Assembly: GCF_015865035.1 (NCBI RefSeq)
Contig: NZ_JADZGI010000001.1
Coordinates: 2,480,001-2,544,000 of the forward strand
Direction of reading: 5' to 3'
Source: Novosphingobium aureum
GTDB lineage: Bacteria; Pseudomonadota; Alphaproteobacteria; Sphingomonadales; Sphingomonadaceae
Length of the DNA: 64,000 bases
Positions 41,015-48,611 of this stretch are shown here, one piece after another. How positions within the stretch are numbered: the stretch's first letter is position 1; each line of letters begins with the position of its first letter. The translations under genes were made by a program, and so were the position numbers. The notes below the pieces were generated by a model that was not told the DNA's origin, did not search any database, and saw only the letters and a list, made by a program, of their open reading frames with translations.

Positions 41015-42481
41015 TCAGAAGCGCATGCTTAGCCATGTCGCAAGGAAATCGGAATCCCCGTATCCGGCTTGCCTGAGCGCAGGCCCGGCGAAGACATGCT
41101 CGTAGCGCGCGGTGATCGAGACGCGCGGACTGATCGCCCATTGCACCTGCACCCGCGGCAGTTCCGCAGTCTTGATCGCGGTGGAATCGACCGTGCGCGC
41201 GAGCGGAGCCCCGTTGGCGCGATAGATCGCGTCGGACGTGTCCGCGCGCCATGCGAAGGCGTATTCTGCGAGCACGCGCACGTTGAAGACGGGCTCGAGC
41301 GAAACCACCGGCGCGACTTCGACAAGATTGGTCGCAGTGAGGAACAGGTGGTGGCTGAACGGGGTATTGGCACCGTGCGGAGAGATCGCGTTGCGCAGCG
41401 CGCCTGCACCGGCACCACTCTCGTTGCCGCCGCCGCCACTGGCATAGTCGAAGCTGAAGCCGACGCGCGGCGCGGCCTTGCCCGAGCCGACAGGCATCGT
41501 CTGGTCGAGGAATACCTGCCAGGCATCGATGTCGCGCCCGTCGTAGTCACCGAACTGGCGGTTGACCGTCCAGTCGATCGCCACATCGCCGAGCCGTCCC
41601 CACGCGTGGGCACCCAGATAATAGCGCTCCTCGCGTCCCTCGCTGCCGACCCAGCGTGCATCGCGCCGACGCAGGCGCCAGAAGAACGGATCGACGTAGA
41701 GACCCGAAGCGCCGGTCAGCGTCTCGGGGACGACCGTACCCAGCGTCACGCCCGAGAAGCGACGAGCCGTGTTGGGGCGGTCGTCACCGGCACCGCCCCG
41801 CCCATAAGCCGTGGGCTCGAGATCGAAGGCGTCGAGGCGCACCCCGCGACCGCGCACCCAGCCGCGAATGCCGTTGAGGGTATAGGGTATGGCATTGTTG
41901 TCGCGCTGCGAGACCAGCATGCGCGAACCGTCGAAGAACTCCTGACGACCGTAACGCAGGCCCATGTCGAGCCCACCGATGATCCCTGTGACTTCGGCGA
42001 AGGCCTGCTGAACGACGAGATCGTTGTCCTGCGAGGTCGTCGGCGTGCCGATGTTGTGTCCCGAGCTGGAGGCATGGGCGAACTCGCCATAGAGGCGCAC
42101 GTGGTCGCCAAGGTGCACATCTGCCGCACCGACCACCCTGACGATGTCCTGGCGCTGGTGTTCGCCCTTAACCAGTCCCGGATTGGAGGTGTAATTGGTG
42201 CGCAGGCGCAGTTCGCCCGAGAGCGTAACGTAGACATCGCCGTTGTCGTCGAGCGGCAGGTACTTCAGGTGATCGAGCGGATCCCGGTCATCCTTCCGTT
42301 TTTGCACACCGCTCCAGTCCTCCGCCCAGCGAGTGGTGGCATAGGACCCGCGAACGGTCCCGTCGCCATCGGCCTTGTGCGGATAGGGAGCTGCCTGTTC
42401 CTCGGCAAATGCCTGTCCTGCGGGCGCAAGCGAGGCGCAGCCCAGCAGAGCGGCCAGAAGCGGCCGGTTTGCAATTTTCAT
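41015..42481 (-). CDS. alginate-export-family outer-membrane porin
   Basis: The 488-residue protein has a signal peptide (about 1-26, ending QAFA) and a beta-barrel of the AlgE/alginate-export type (VYVTLSGELRLRTNYTSNPG, YGEFAHASSSG, LDMGLRYGRQEFFDGSRMLV), ending in Phe. Such proteins are substrate-specific channels. Its place between dctA and the malic enzyme gene suggests passage of organic acids. The frame is open upstream, but the ATG at 42481 is the one that gives a proper signal peptide. The upstream spacer has a notable repeat structure. Confidence 0.83.
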   Translation of the reverse strand: MKIANRPLLAALLGCASLAPAGQAFAEEQAAPYPHKADGDGTVRGSYATTRWAEDWSGVQKRKDDRDPLDHLKYLPLDDNGDVYVTLSGELRLRTNYTSNPGLVKGEHQRQDIVRVVGAADVHLGDHVRLYGEFAHASSSGHNIGTPTTSQDNDLVVQQAFAEVTGIIGGLDMGLRYGRQEFFDGSRMLVSQRDNNAIPYTLNGIRGWVRGRGVRLDAFDLEPTAYGRGGAGDDRPNTARRFSGVTLGTVVPETLTGASGLYVDPFFWRLRRRDARWVGSEGREERYYLGAHAWGRLGDVAIDWTVNRQFGDYDGRDIDAWQVFLDQTMPVGSGKAAPRVGFSFDYASGGGGNESGAGAGALRNAISPHGANTPFSHHLFLTATNLVEVAPVVSLEPVFNVRVLAEYAFAWRADTSDAIYRANGAPLARTVDSTAIKTAELPRVQVQWAISPRVSITARYEHVFAGPALRQAGYGDSDFLATWLSMRF

Positions 42482-42507
42482 GATGTTCTGTCTTTTTTTT
42501 TGTAAGT

Positions 42508-42565
42508 TGCGACCCGAAGGGCGCCGCTCACACGCGATGGTGCGACCCGAAGGGCGTGAGCGGCG
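42508..42565. repeat. interlocked direct and inverted repeat between dctA and the porin gene
   Basis: A 16-bp direct repeat TGCGACCCGAAGGGCG occurs at 42508-42523 and 42541-42556. Overlapping it, CGCCGCTCAC (42522-42531) pairs perfectly with GTGAGCGGCG (42556-42565) around a 24-nt loop. It lies 65 bp past the dctA stop and 27 bp before the porin start. It could be an attenuating hairpin or a REP-like palindromic unit. Confidence 0.6.
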
Positions 42566-42629
42566 TATCCGGTTTTTCTTTCCGACCCGTTCTTGCGTCC
42601 GGGCCGGTCTTATCACTCAGACGGTACGA

Positions 42630-43967
42630 TCATTCGGCAGGGCTCGGCGCCAGTGCGGGCTCGTGCCCCGCGACACCGGGACGCTGCCGGATGGCCTCGG
42701 CAAAGGCGCCCATGTCGATGGAATTCTCCCAGCGCGAGACGATGACGGTCGCGACTGCATTGCCGATGAAGTTGGTAAGGCTGCGGCATTCCGACATGAA
42801 CCGGTCGATGCCCAGGATCAGTGCCATGCCTGCGACCGGAACGGTCGGCACGATCGAAAGCGTGGCCGCCAGGGTGATGAAGCCCGCTCCGGTAACGCCC
42901 GCAGCGCCCTTGGACGAGAGCATCGCGACGGCGAGCAACAGGATCTGCTGGCCAAGCGTCAGCTCGACATTGCAGGCCTGGGCGATGAACAGCGCGGCCA
43001 GCGTCATGTAGATGTTGGTGCCGTCGAGGTTGAAGCTGTAGCCGGTGGGCACGACAAGACCGACGATGGTCTTGGGGCAGCCCGCGCGCTCCATCTTCTC
43101 GATCAGCGAGGGCAGAGCGCTCTCCGAGGAAGATGTGCCCAGGACCAGCAGCAGCTCTGCCTTGAGGTAGCCGATCAGCGAGAAGATCGAGAAGCCGGCC
43201 ATGCGCGCGACGGTGCCCAGAATGACGATCACGAACAGCGCAGAGGTGATGTAGAACAGCGCGACCAGACCGGCGAGGTTGGCGAGACTGCCCACGCCGT
43301 ACTTGCCGATGGTGAAGGCCATCGCACCGAAGGCTCCGACGGGCGCCGCGCGCATGACGATCGAGACGAGCTTGAAGAACACAACCGAGACGTCCTCGAG
43401 GATGCCCAGCAGTTTGTCGCCGCGCTCGCCCATTCCCGCGAGCGAGACACCGAACAGGATCGCGACGACGAGCACCTGCAGGATGTTGCCCTCGGTCATC
43501 GAGGACAGGTAGGTCTCGGGGATCATGCCCAGCATGAAGCCGGTCAGCGTGCTCTCGTGCGCCTTCTCGGAATAGAGCGCGACCTTGGAGGCATCGAGCG
43601 TCGCCGGGTCGATGTTGAGCCCGGACCCCGGCTGCACGACGTTGGCGATGATCATGCCCACGATCAGGGCGAGCGTGGAGAAGAACAGGAAGTAGGCGAA
43701 GGCCTTGCCCGCCACGCGGCCGACCGATCGCAAGTCGCGCATCGAGGCGATGCCGGTGACGATGGTCAGGAAAATGACCGGAGCAATCACCATCTTGACC
43801 AGCTTGATGAAGGCATCGCCCAGCGGCTTGAGCGCCTCGCCGGTGGCGGGCGCGAAGTGACCGATGGCTACGCCGAGCGCGATCGCGACGAGAACCTGCG
43901 CATATAGATTGGCGTACCAGCGCCGGGGCTTTGCGGGATGCTCCATTTCCGGAGACGGCATATGCAT
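42630..43967 (-). CDS. dctA: C4-dicarboxylate transporter DctA
   Basis: Inner-membrane symporter for succinate, fumarate and malate, 445 residues, of the glutamate/dicarboxylate:cation symporter family. The signature LVLGTSSSESALPSLIEKM (re-entrant loop), GYSFNLDGTNIYMTLAALFI and VTGAGFITLAATLSIVP are intact, with about eight hydrophobic segments. The start could be the ATG at 43967 or the one at 43961; the first has AAGG upstream. It is divergent from dctB, with 235 bp between containing several dyads, and is followed by the porin and malic enzyme genes. Confidence 0.95.
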   Translation of the reverse strand: MHMPSPEMEHPAKPRRWYANLYAQVLVAIALGVAIGHFAPATGEALKPLGDAFIKLVKMVIAPVIFLTIVTGIASMRDLRSVGRVAGKAFAYFLFFSTLALIVGMIIANVVQPGSGLNIDPATLDASKVALYSEKAHESTLTGFMLGMIPETYLSSMTEGNILQVLVVAILFGVSLAGMGERGDKLLGILEDVSVVFFKLVSIVMRAAPVGAFGAMAFTIGKYGVGSLANLAGLVALFYITSALFVIVILGTVARMAGFSIFSLIGYLKAELLLVLGTSSSESALPSLIEKMERAGCPKTIVGLVVPTGYSFNLDGTNIYMTLAALFIAQACNVELTLGQQILLLAVAMLSSKGAAGVTGAGFITLAATLSIVPTVPVAGMALILGIDRFMSECRSLTNFIGNAVATVIVSRWENSIDMGAFAEAIRQRPGVAGHEPALAPSPAE

Positions 43968-44018
43968 GGGGTGAGCCTTCTTCCTCTCGAACCTTGTGGG
44001 AGGGTCTGCCTCCTCACG

Positions 44019-44032
44019 TCTTGTGAACAAGA
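44019..44032. promoter_or_regulatory. palindrome just upstream of dctA
   Basis: TCTTGT-GA-ACAAGA is a perfect 6+6 inverted repeat with a 2-bp centre, 52 bp before the dctA start. Its position suits an operator at the dctA promoter or in its leader. Confidence 0.4.
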
Positions 44033-44112
44033 AATGCCCAGACGCAGGCTGCGGACAAAGCAATTTCGCGACGAGTGCAAAAAGGCGGATTTACGTTGAT
44101 TTAATCGAAACT

Positions 44113-44174
44113 GCGAAAATTCGCCGTGCCGAAAACTGCGCAACACGACACCCCTATGTGCCAAAATTTGCACA
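44113..44174. promoter_or_regulatory. tandem dyads in the dctA-dctB spacer, candidate DctD sites
   Basis: Three AT-cored dyads lie in a row: GCGAAAATTCGC (44113-44124), GTGCCGAAAACTGCGC (44126-44141) and TGTGCCAAAATTTGCACA (44157-44174). They share a GC-rich half-site, an A/T core and the inverted half-site. Tandem upstream dyads are the known layout of DctD-type enhancer sites. They sit 146-207 bp upstream of dctA and within 90 bp of the dctB start. No convincing -24/-12 element was found on the dctA side. Confidence 0.5.
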
Positions 44175-44202
44175 ACGCCGACCAACGGCATAAAACCCGC
44201 CC

Positions 44203-45945
44203 ATGATTCGCCGGGGAACACTTGCATGGATCGTGAGCGCGCTGCTGGTCGGCGCATTTGTCGCGTTTCTTGCCGGGCGGGTGACGCAGGCCCGCTTTAC
44301 TCAGGCCCTGCGCGAAACCACCCTCGCCGATGCGCGTATTCGCCAGGCCCTGCTCGACAGCGAAGTGAACCGTTTCCGCCTCCTGCCGCTGGCGCTGGCT
44401 GACGACCGGGACGTGATCGCCGCACTCGCCGGCAAGTCCGGCGCGCGCGAGCGGCTCAACCGCAAGTTCGAGGCCATGGCTGCCGATGTCGGCACCTCGG
44501 CAATCTATCTGGTCAATTGCGACGGGCTTACTATTGCCGCGGACAACTGGAACCAGCCCACCAGCTTCGTTGGCGAGAACTACGGGTTCCGCCGCTATGT
44601 CCGCGATGCGCTTGACACCGGCAGCGGCAGCCAGTTCGCGCTGGGTACGGTCAGCCGTCGCCCCGGCCTCTACCTCGCCCGCCGCACGCAGCAGTGCGGC
44701 GTGGTCGTGGTCAAGCTGGAGTTCGACCGTCTCGAGACGCAGTGGCGACGCGCGGGCGGCGTGACTTTCGTCACCGCGCCTTCGGGCGTGATCCTCGCCA
44801 CCAGCGAACCGACGTGGCGCTTCGCGGCAACCCGCGCTCTCCCGGCCAGCGAGCGCGAGGCGGTGATCCGCGATTCGGGAACCGGTTCGATCCACCCCTC
44901 CCCATTCCGCACGACCGGGCTGGACACGATCGAATTGCGCGGTGAAACCGACACCGCCCAACCCGACGGAAAGTGGCTTCTGGTCAGCTCGGGAGCCGAT
45001 GCAGAGACAGGAAACTGGCGCTTGCATCTGGCCATGCCGTTCGGTCGTACGATCTCGGGTCCGGTGCGCCTTGCGCAAGTTGCGACCGGCCTCGCAGCGA
45101 CGGGATTGGTCCTTGCACTGGGCTGGCTGGCCATGCGCAACCGCCGCCGCCGCGCGCGCACCTTGCAGCTGGAACGCGCGGTAGCGGAACGCACCCGTGC
45201 CTTGCGCCGCGAGATTGATGCACGCGGCGAACTGGAAGCACGCGCCGCGCAGCTACGCGAGGAACTGCGCCTCGCCAACCGCCTCGCCACGCTCGGGCAG
45301 GTTACCGCAAGCGTCGCGCACGAGACCTCCCAGCCGGTCGCCGCGATCCGGAATTACGCCCACGTGACCCGCGCCCTGATCGCGCGTGGCCTCGACGACG
45401 AGGCAACCGAGAACCTCACAACGATCGACCGGCTGGCCGAACGCATCGGCGTGGTCACCGCGCAACTGCGCGGCTTTGCCCGCAAGCGCTCGGGCGCGCT
45501 CACCGGAGTCTCGCTGGCGCGTGCCATCGAGGGCAGCGAACTGATGCTGCGCGAGCGGCTGAGCTCCATCGCAACCGACTTTCCCGAATTTGCGCCGGAC
45601 CTCATGGTCCATGCAGACAAGGTCCGGCTCGAGCAGATCCTCGTCAATCTGTTGCAGAACGCAATCGAGGCTCTGGCTGAAACGGCCGCGCCGCGCATCA
45701 CCTTGTCGCTCGATCCCGAGGCGCCGCCGGGCATGGTGGTACTGCTTATTGCCGACAACGGTCCCGGCATCGCGCCCGAGATCGCGGACAAGCTGTTCAC
45801 GCCCTTCACCACCAGCCGCAGCGAGGGCCTCGGCCTCGGGCTGGTGATCGCGCAGGACATCGCCACCGAGTTCGGCGGCTCGCTCGAACACCGCCCCGCC
45901 GCCACCGGCACCATCTTCGCTCTCAGCCTCAAGATCGCATCATGA
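44203..45945 (+). CDS. dctB: C4-dicarboxylate sensor kinase DctB
   Basis: The 580-residue membrane histidine kinase has TM1 at about 7-27, a large periplasmic double-PAS-like sensor region (about 30-290), TM2 at about 292-312, a coiled-coil linker, then the kinase core. The phospho-acceptor His373 is in ASVAHETSQPVAAIRNYA; the N box is EQILVNLLQNAIEAL; the G boxes are ADNGPGIAP and GLGLGLVIA. This architecture is DctB-like (NtrB/DctB class). Its stop overlaps the dctD ATG (ATGA), so sensor and regulator are coupled. Confidence 0.92.
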   Translation: MIRRGTLAWIVSALLVGAFVAFLAGRVTQARFTQALRETTLADARIRQALLDSEVNRFRLLPLALADDRDVIAALAGKSGARERLNRKFEAMAADVGTSAIYLVNCDGLTIAADNWNQPTSFVGENYGFRRYVRDALDTGSGSQFALGTVSRRPGLYLARRTQQCGVVVVKLEFDRLETQWRRAGGVTFVTAPSGVILATSEPTWRFAATRALPASEREAVIRDSGTGSIHPSPFRTTGLDTIELRGETDTAQPDGKWLLVSSGADAETGNWRLHLAMPFGRTISGPVRLAQVATGLAATGLVLALGWLAMRNRRRRARTLQLERAVAERTRALRREIDARGELEARAAQLREELRLANRLATLGQVTASVAHETSQPVAAIRNYAHVTRALIARGLDDEATENLTTIDRLAERIGVVTAQLRGFARKRSGALTGVSLARAIEGSELMLRERLSSIATDFPEFAPDLMVHADKVRLEQILVNLLQNAIEALAETAAPRITLSLDPEAPPGMVVLLIADNGPGIAPEIADKLFTPFTTSRSEGLGLGLVIAQDIATEFGGSLEHRPAATGTIFALSLKIAS

Positions 45946-47252
45946 CCCAGACCAGCCCTGAACCACGCCGCATTGCGCTCGTCGATGACGACAAGGACCT
46001 TCTGCGCTCGACCGCGCAGGTCCTGCGCCTCGCCGGATTCGAGGTGGAATGCTTTGACGGCGCACAGGGCGCGCTGGCAGCGATCGACGAGACGTGGCCC
46101 GGCATCGTCGTCACCGACGTGCGCATGCCACATATCTCGGGAATAGAGCTGTTTCGCCGCCTGCACGAACGCGATGGCGAATTGCCGGTCGTGCTGATCA
46201 CCGGCCACGGTGACATCGACATGGCAGTCGACCTGCTCAAGGCCGGGGCCTGGGACTTCCTGAGCAAGCCGTTCGATCCCGATGCGCTCGTGGCGGCTGC
46301 GAACCGGGCGATGACCGCGCGCGGGCTGACGCTCGAGAACAGGCGGCTGCGCGCACTCGCCGAAAGCGAAGGCAACGAGACGCTCATCGGCGAGAGCCCC
46401 GCGATCCGCCGGTTGCGCGAGATGATCCCGGTGCTCGGCGGTGCAGGCATCGACGTCTTGATCGAGGGCGAGACCGGCACCGGCAAAGATCTGCTCGCAA
46501 GGCTCATTCACCGCGCCGGGCCGCGCGCGCGCCACCGCTTTCTCCCGCTCGCCTGCGCCGGGATGAGCGAGGCGCTGATCACACAGACCTTCGGGCCTGC
46601 CCCCAATCCCGCACTGCTTTCCGCAGACCGCGGCACGCTCTACCTCGACGACATCGACCGCGCCCCGTCGCTGCTGCAGGATCGCCTGCTGACCTTTGCC
46701 GAACAGCGCGTACTGCGCCAGGGCGACAACACCGTGCCGATTGACGTCCGGATCATCGCGACGAGCCAGCCCGGTGAAGATGGCGAAGCGCCGCGCATCG
46801 CGCCGCAACTGTTCTTCCGCCTCGCCGCGATGCGCCTCGCGATCCCCCCCTTGCGCGAACGGCGCGAGGACATCGCACCGCTCTTCGCCCGCTTCTGTGC
46901 CGATGCCGCCCAACGTTTCGCTCGCGAAATCCCCCCGGTCACTGCGGACGTGCGCACCATGCTCGACAACCATGCCTGGCCCGGCAACGTGCGCGAATTG
47001 CACAACTTCGCCGAACAGGTCGTGATGGGCCTCGCCGCTCCCGCTGCCGCGACAACGCCCGAAGCGCCGCAGGCCGGTCTGGTCGACCGCGTCGATGCCT
47101 ATGAAAAGGATGCGATCATCACCGCGGTGATCGCTGCCGATGGCGAGATCGGCGCGGCCATCCGCGCGCTGCAGTTGCCGCGCAAGACCTTCTACTACAA
47201 GGTGCACAAGCACGGCATTGACCTGGCGGCACTTCGCCATGACCTCTCGTGA
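45942..47252 (+). CDS. dctD: DctD-like response regulator lacking the GAFTGA loop
   Basis: The 436-residue NtrC-family regulator has a receiver (about 9-125, phospho-acceptor Asp59 in VVTDVRMP), an AAA+ domain (about 148-365) and a C-terminal Fis-type helix-turn-helix (about 398-425, with LPRKTFYYKVHKHGI). Walker A GETGTGKD (176-183) is intact. The segment where ESELFGHE-GAFTGA normally stands is replaced by ALITQTFGPAPNPALLSADR (211-230), about 15-20 residues shorter. Walker B reads GTLYLDDI rather than the usual DE form. Such a protein is not expected to contact sigma-54. Nevertheless its coupling to dctB and divergence from dctA identify it as the DctD of this system. Confidence 0.87.
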   Translation: MTQTSPEPRRIALVDDDKDLLRSTAQVLRLAGFEVECFDGAQGALAAIDETWPGIVVTDVRMPHISGIELFRRLHERDGELPVVLITGHGDIDMAVDLLKAGAWDFLSKPFDPDALVAAANRAMTARGLTLENRRLRALAESEGNETLIGESPAIRRLREMIPVLGGAGIDVLIEGETGTGKDLLARLIHRAGPRARHRFLPLACAGMSEALITQTFGPAPNPALLSADRGTLYLDDIDRAPSLLQDRLLTFAEQRVLRQGDNTVPIDVRIIATSQPGEDGEAPRIAPQLFFRLAAMRLAIPPLRERREDIAPLFARFCADAAQRFAREIPPVTADVRTMLDNHAWPGNVRELHNFAEQVVMGLAAPAAATTPEAPQAGLVDRVDAYEKDAIITAVIAADGEIGAAIRALQLPRKTFYYKVHKHGIDLAALRHDLS

Positions 47253-47299
47253 GCGCCCCCTCCGGTCAGCCCCCGTGCCGCCTGCGTGCCCCCGAATGT

Positions 47300-47319
47300 A
47301 CAATTTGGTCACAAATTGT
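47300..47319. promoter_or_regulatory. perfect inverted repeat at the head of the efflux operon, candidate MarR site
   Basis: ACAATTTG-N4-CAAATTGT (centre GTCA) is a perfect 8+8 inverted repeat of 20 bp, the size and AT-rich form of MarR-family operators. It lies between dctD and the membrane-fusion lipoprotein gene. The MarR gene at the operon end is the likely partner. Confidence 0.6.
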
Positions 47320-47398
47320 CGCATCGATGAGTGGTTCTCTTGCGCTGGCGTCTAATTCTCTGAATACGGCCAGTCTCGCCCAATCCAAGGTACCCGTT

Positions 47399-48604
47399 TT
47401 GCCTGTGCTCGCTTCCCGCCTTCCCCTGCCCCGCTCGAACCGTGTCCGCCTGGGCGCCCTGTTGCTCGCCTGTGCCACACTGCCCGCGTGCAGCGGCAGC
47501 GAGGACGATGCGGCCCGGGGACCGCGCGAAACCGAAGTCGGCTATATTGTCGCGAAGCCGAGCACCGTGCCGATCTCGGTCTCGCTGAGTGGACGCACCG
47601 TTGCCTTCGAAACCTCGCAGGTCCGCCCTCAGGTCGAGGGCGTGATCCGCAAGCGTCTGTTCACCGAAGGCGCCTACGTGAAGGCCGGGCAGACGCTCTA
47701 CCAGATCGACCCCAGCATCTACCGTGCGCAGGTCAATCAGGCGAACGCCAACCTGGCCAGTGCGAGGGCCAGCGCCGCAGCCGCGAAGGCACGGGCCGAG
47801 CGGCTCAAGCCGCTTGCCGAGATGGAGGCGGTTGCCAAGCAGGACTATACCGATGCGCTCGCCGACGCGCGCGTTGCCGAAGCAAGCATCGCCCAGAACA
47901 AGGCGGCGCTCGAGACCGCGCAGGTCAACTTGCGCTTCACCACGGTTCCCGCTCCCATCTCCGGGCGCATCGGTCGCTCGCTGGTCACCGTCGGTGCGCT
48001 TGCCAGCGCCAGCCAGGCCGACCCGCTCGCGATCATCCAGCGTACAGACCCGATCTACGTCGACCTCAACCAGTCGGCAGCCGACCTCGTAGGTCTGCGC
48101 CGCCGCCTTGCGCGCGGCGGAGCCACGCCCGGCAGCACCGAAGTGACCCTGCACCTCGATGACGGCACCGAGTACGAGCAGCGTGGCACAGTCAAGTTCA
48201 GCGAGGTCACTGTCGACGAAGATACCGGCACGGTGACCCTGCGTGCACAGTTCCCCAATCCAGACGGACTGCTGCTGCCCGGCATGTTCGTAACCGCCAG
48301 CTTCGACCAGGCCCGCGCACCGGGCGCCTTCCTCGTGCCTCAGGCCGCGGTGCAGCGCGACTTCGACGGCAGCGCCTACCTCATGGTGGTGGGCAAGGAC
48401 GGCAAGGCCGAGCGCCGCAAGGTGACCTCGGACCGCACGCTCGGGCCCAATTCGGTGGTCACCGCAGGCCTGAAGGACGGCGACAAGGTCATCACCGAGG
48501 GGCTGAACGGGCTGAAGCAGGACGCCGCGATCAAGCCGGTTCCGGCTGGAAGCGCCAGCCCGGCCGCTGGCGCCAAGGCTGCCAGCGCGAAGAAGGACGG
48601 CTGA
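47399..48604 (+). CDS. RND efflux periplasmic adaptor (membrane fusion lipoprotein)
   Basis: Links the inner-membrane pump to the outer-membrane factor. From the chosen TTG at 47399 (AAGG eight bases upstream) the product has 401 residues. It has a lipoprotein signal peptide with lipobox LPAC (Cys about residue 31), a split lipoyl domain (QVRPQVEGVIRKRLFTEGAY and VPAPISGRIGRSLVTVG), an alpha-hairpin rich in Ala (about 110-185), and beta-barrel and membrane-proximal domains. Other in-frame starts exist (ATG 47327; GTG 47249 overlapping the dctD stop), but they would place the start before or just after the operator. The pump gene follows after 7 bp. Confidence 0.88.
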   Translation: MPVLASRLPLPRSNRVRLGALLLACATLPACSGSEDDAARGPRETEVGYIVAKPSTVPISVSLSGRTVAFETSQVRPQVEGVIRKRLFTEGAYVKAGQTLYQIDPSIYRAQVNQANANLASARASAAAAKARAERLKPLAEMEAVAKQDYTDALADARVAEASIAQNKAALETAQVNLRFTTVPAPISGRIGRSLVTVGALASASQADPLAIIQRTDPIYVDLNQSAADLVGLRRRLARGGATPGSTEVTLHLDDGTEYEQRGTVKFSEVTVDEDTGTVTLRAQFPNPDGLLLPGMFVTASFDQARAPGAFLVPQAAVQRDFDGSAYLMVVGKDGKAERRKVTSDRTLGPNSVVTAGLKDGDKVITEGLNGLKQDAAIKPVPAGSASPAAGAKAASAKKDG

Positions 48605-48611
48605 CCCTTCC

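Noticed and set aside
44169..44184. Minus-strand TGGTCGGCGTTGTGCA as a -24/-12 (sigma-54) promoter for dctA
   Set aside because: The GG-N10-GC spacing fits, but the -24 box is a poor match, it lies about 200 bp from dctA, and it overlaps a stronger dyad. The DctD here also lacks the sigma-54 contact loop.
47249..47398. Extended N-terminus of the efflux adaptor from the GTG overlapping the dctD stop
   Set aside because: It would place the MarR-type palindrome inside the coding region and bury the lipoprotein signal peptide about 80 residues in.
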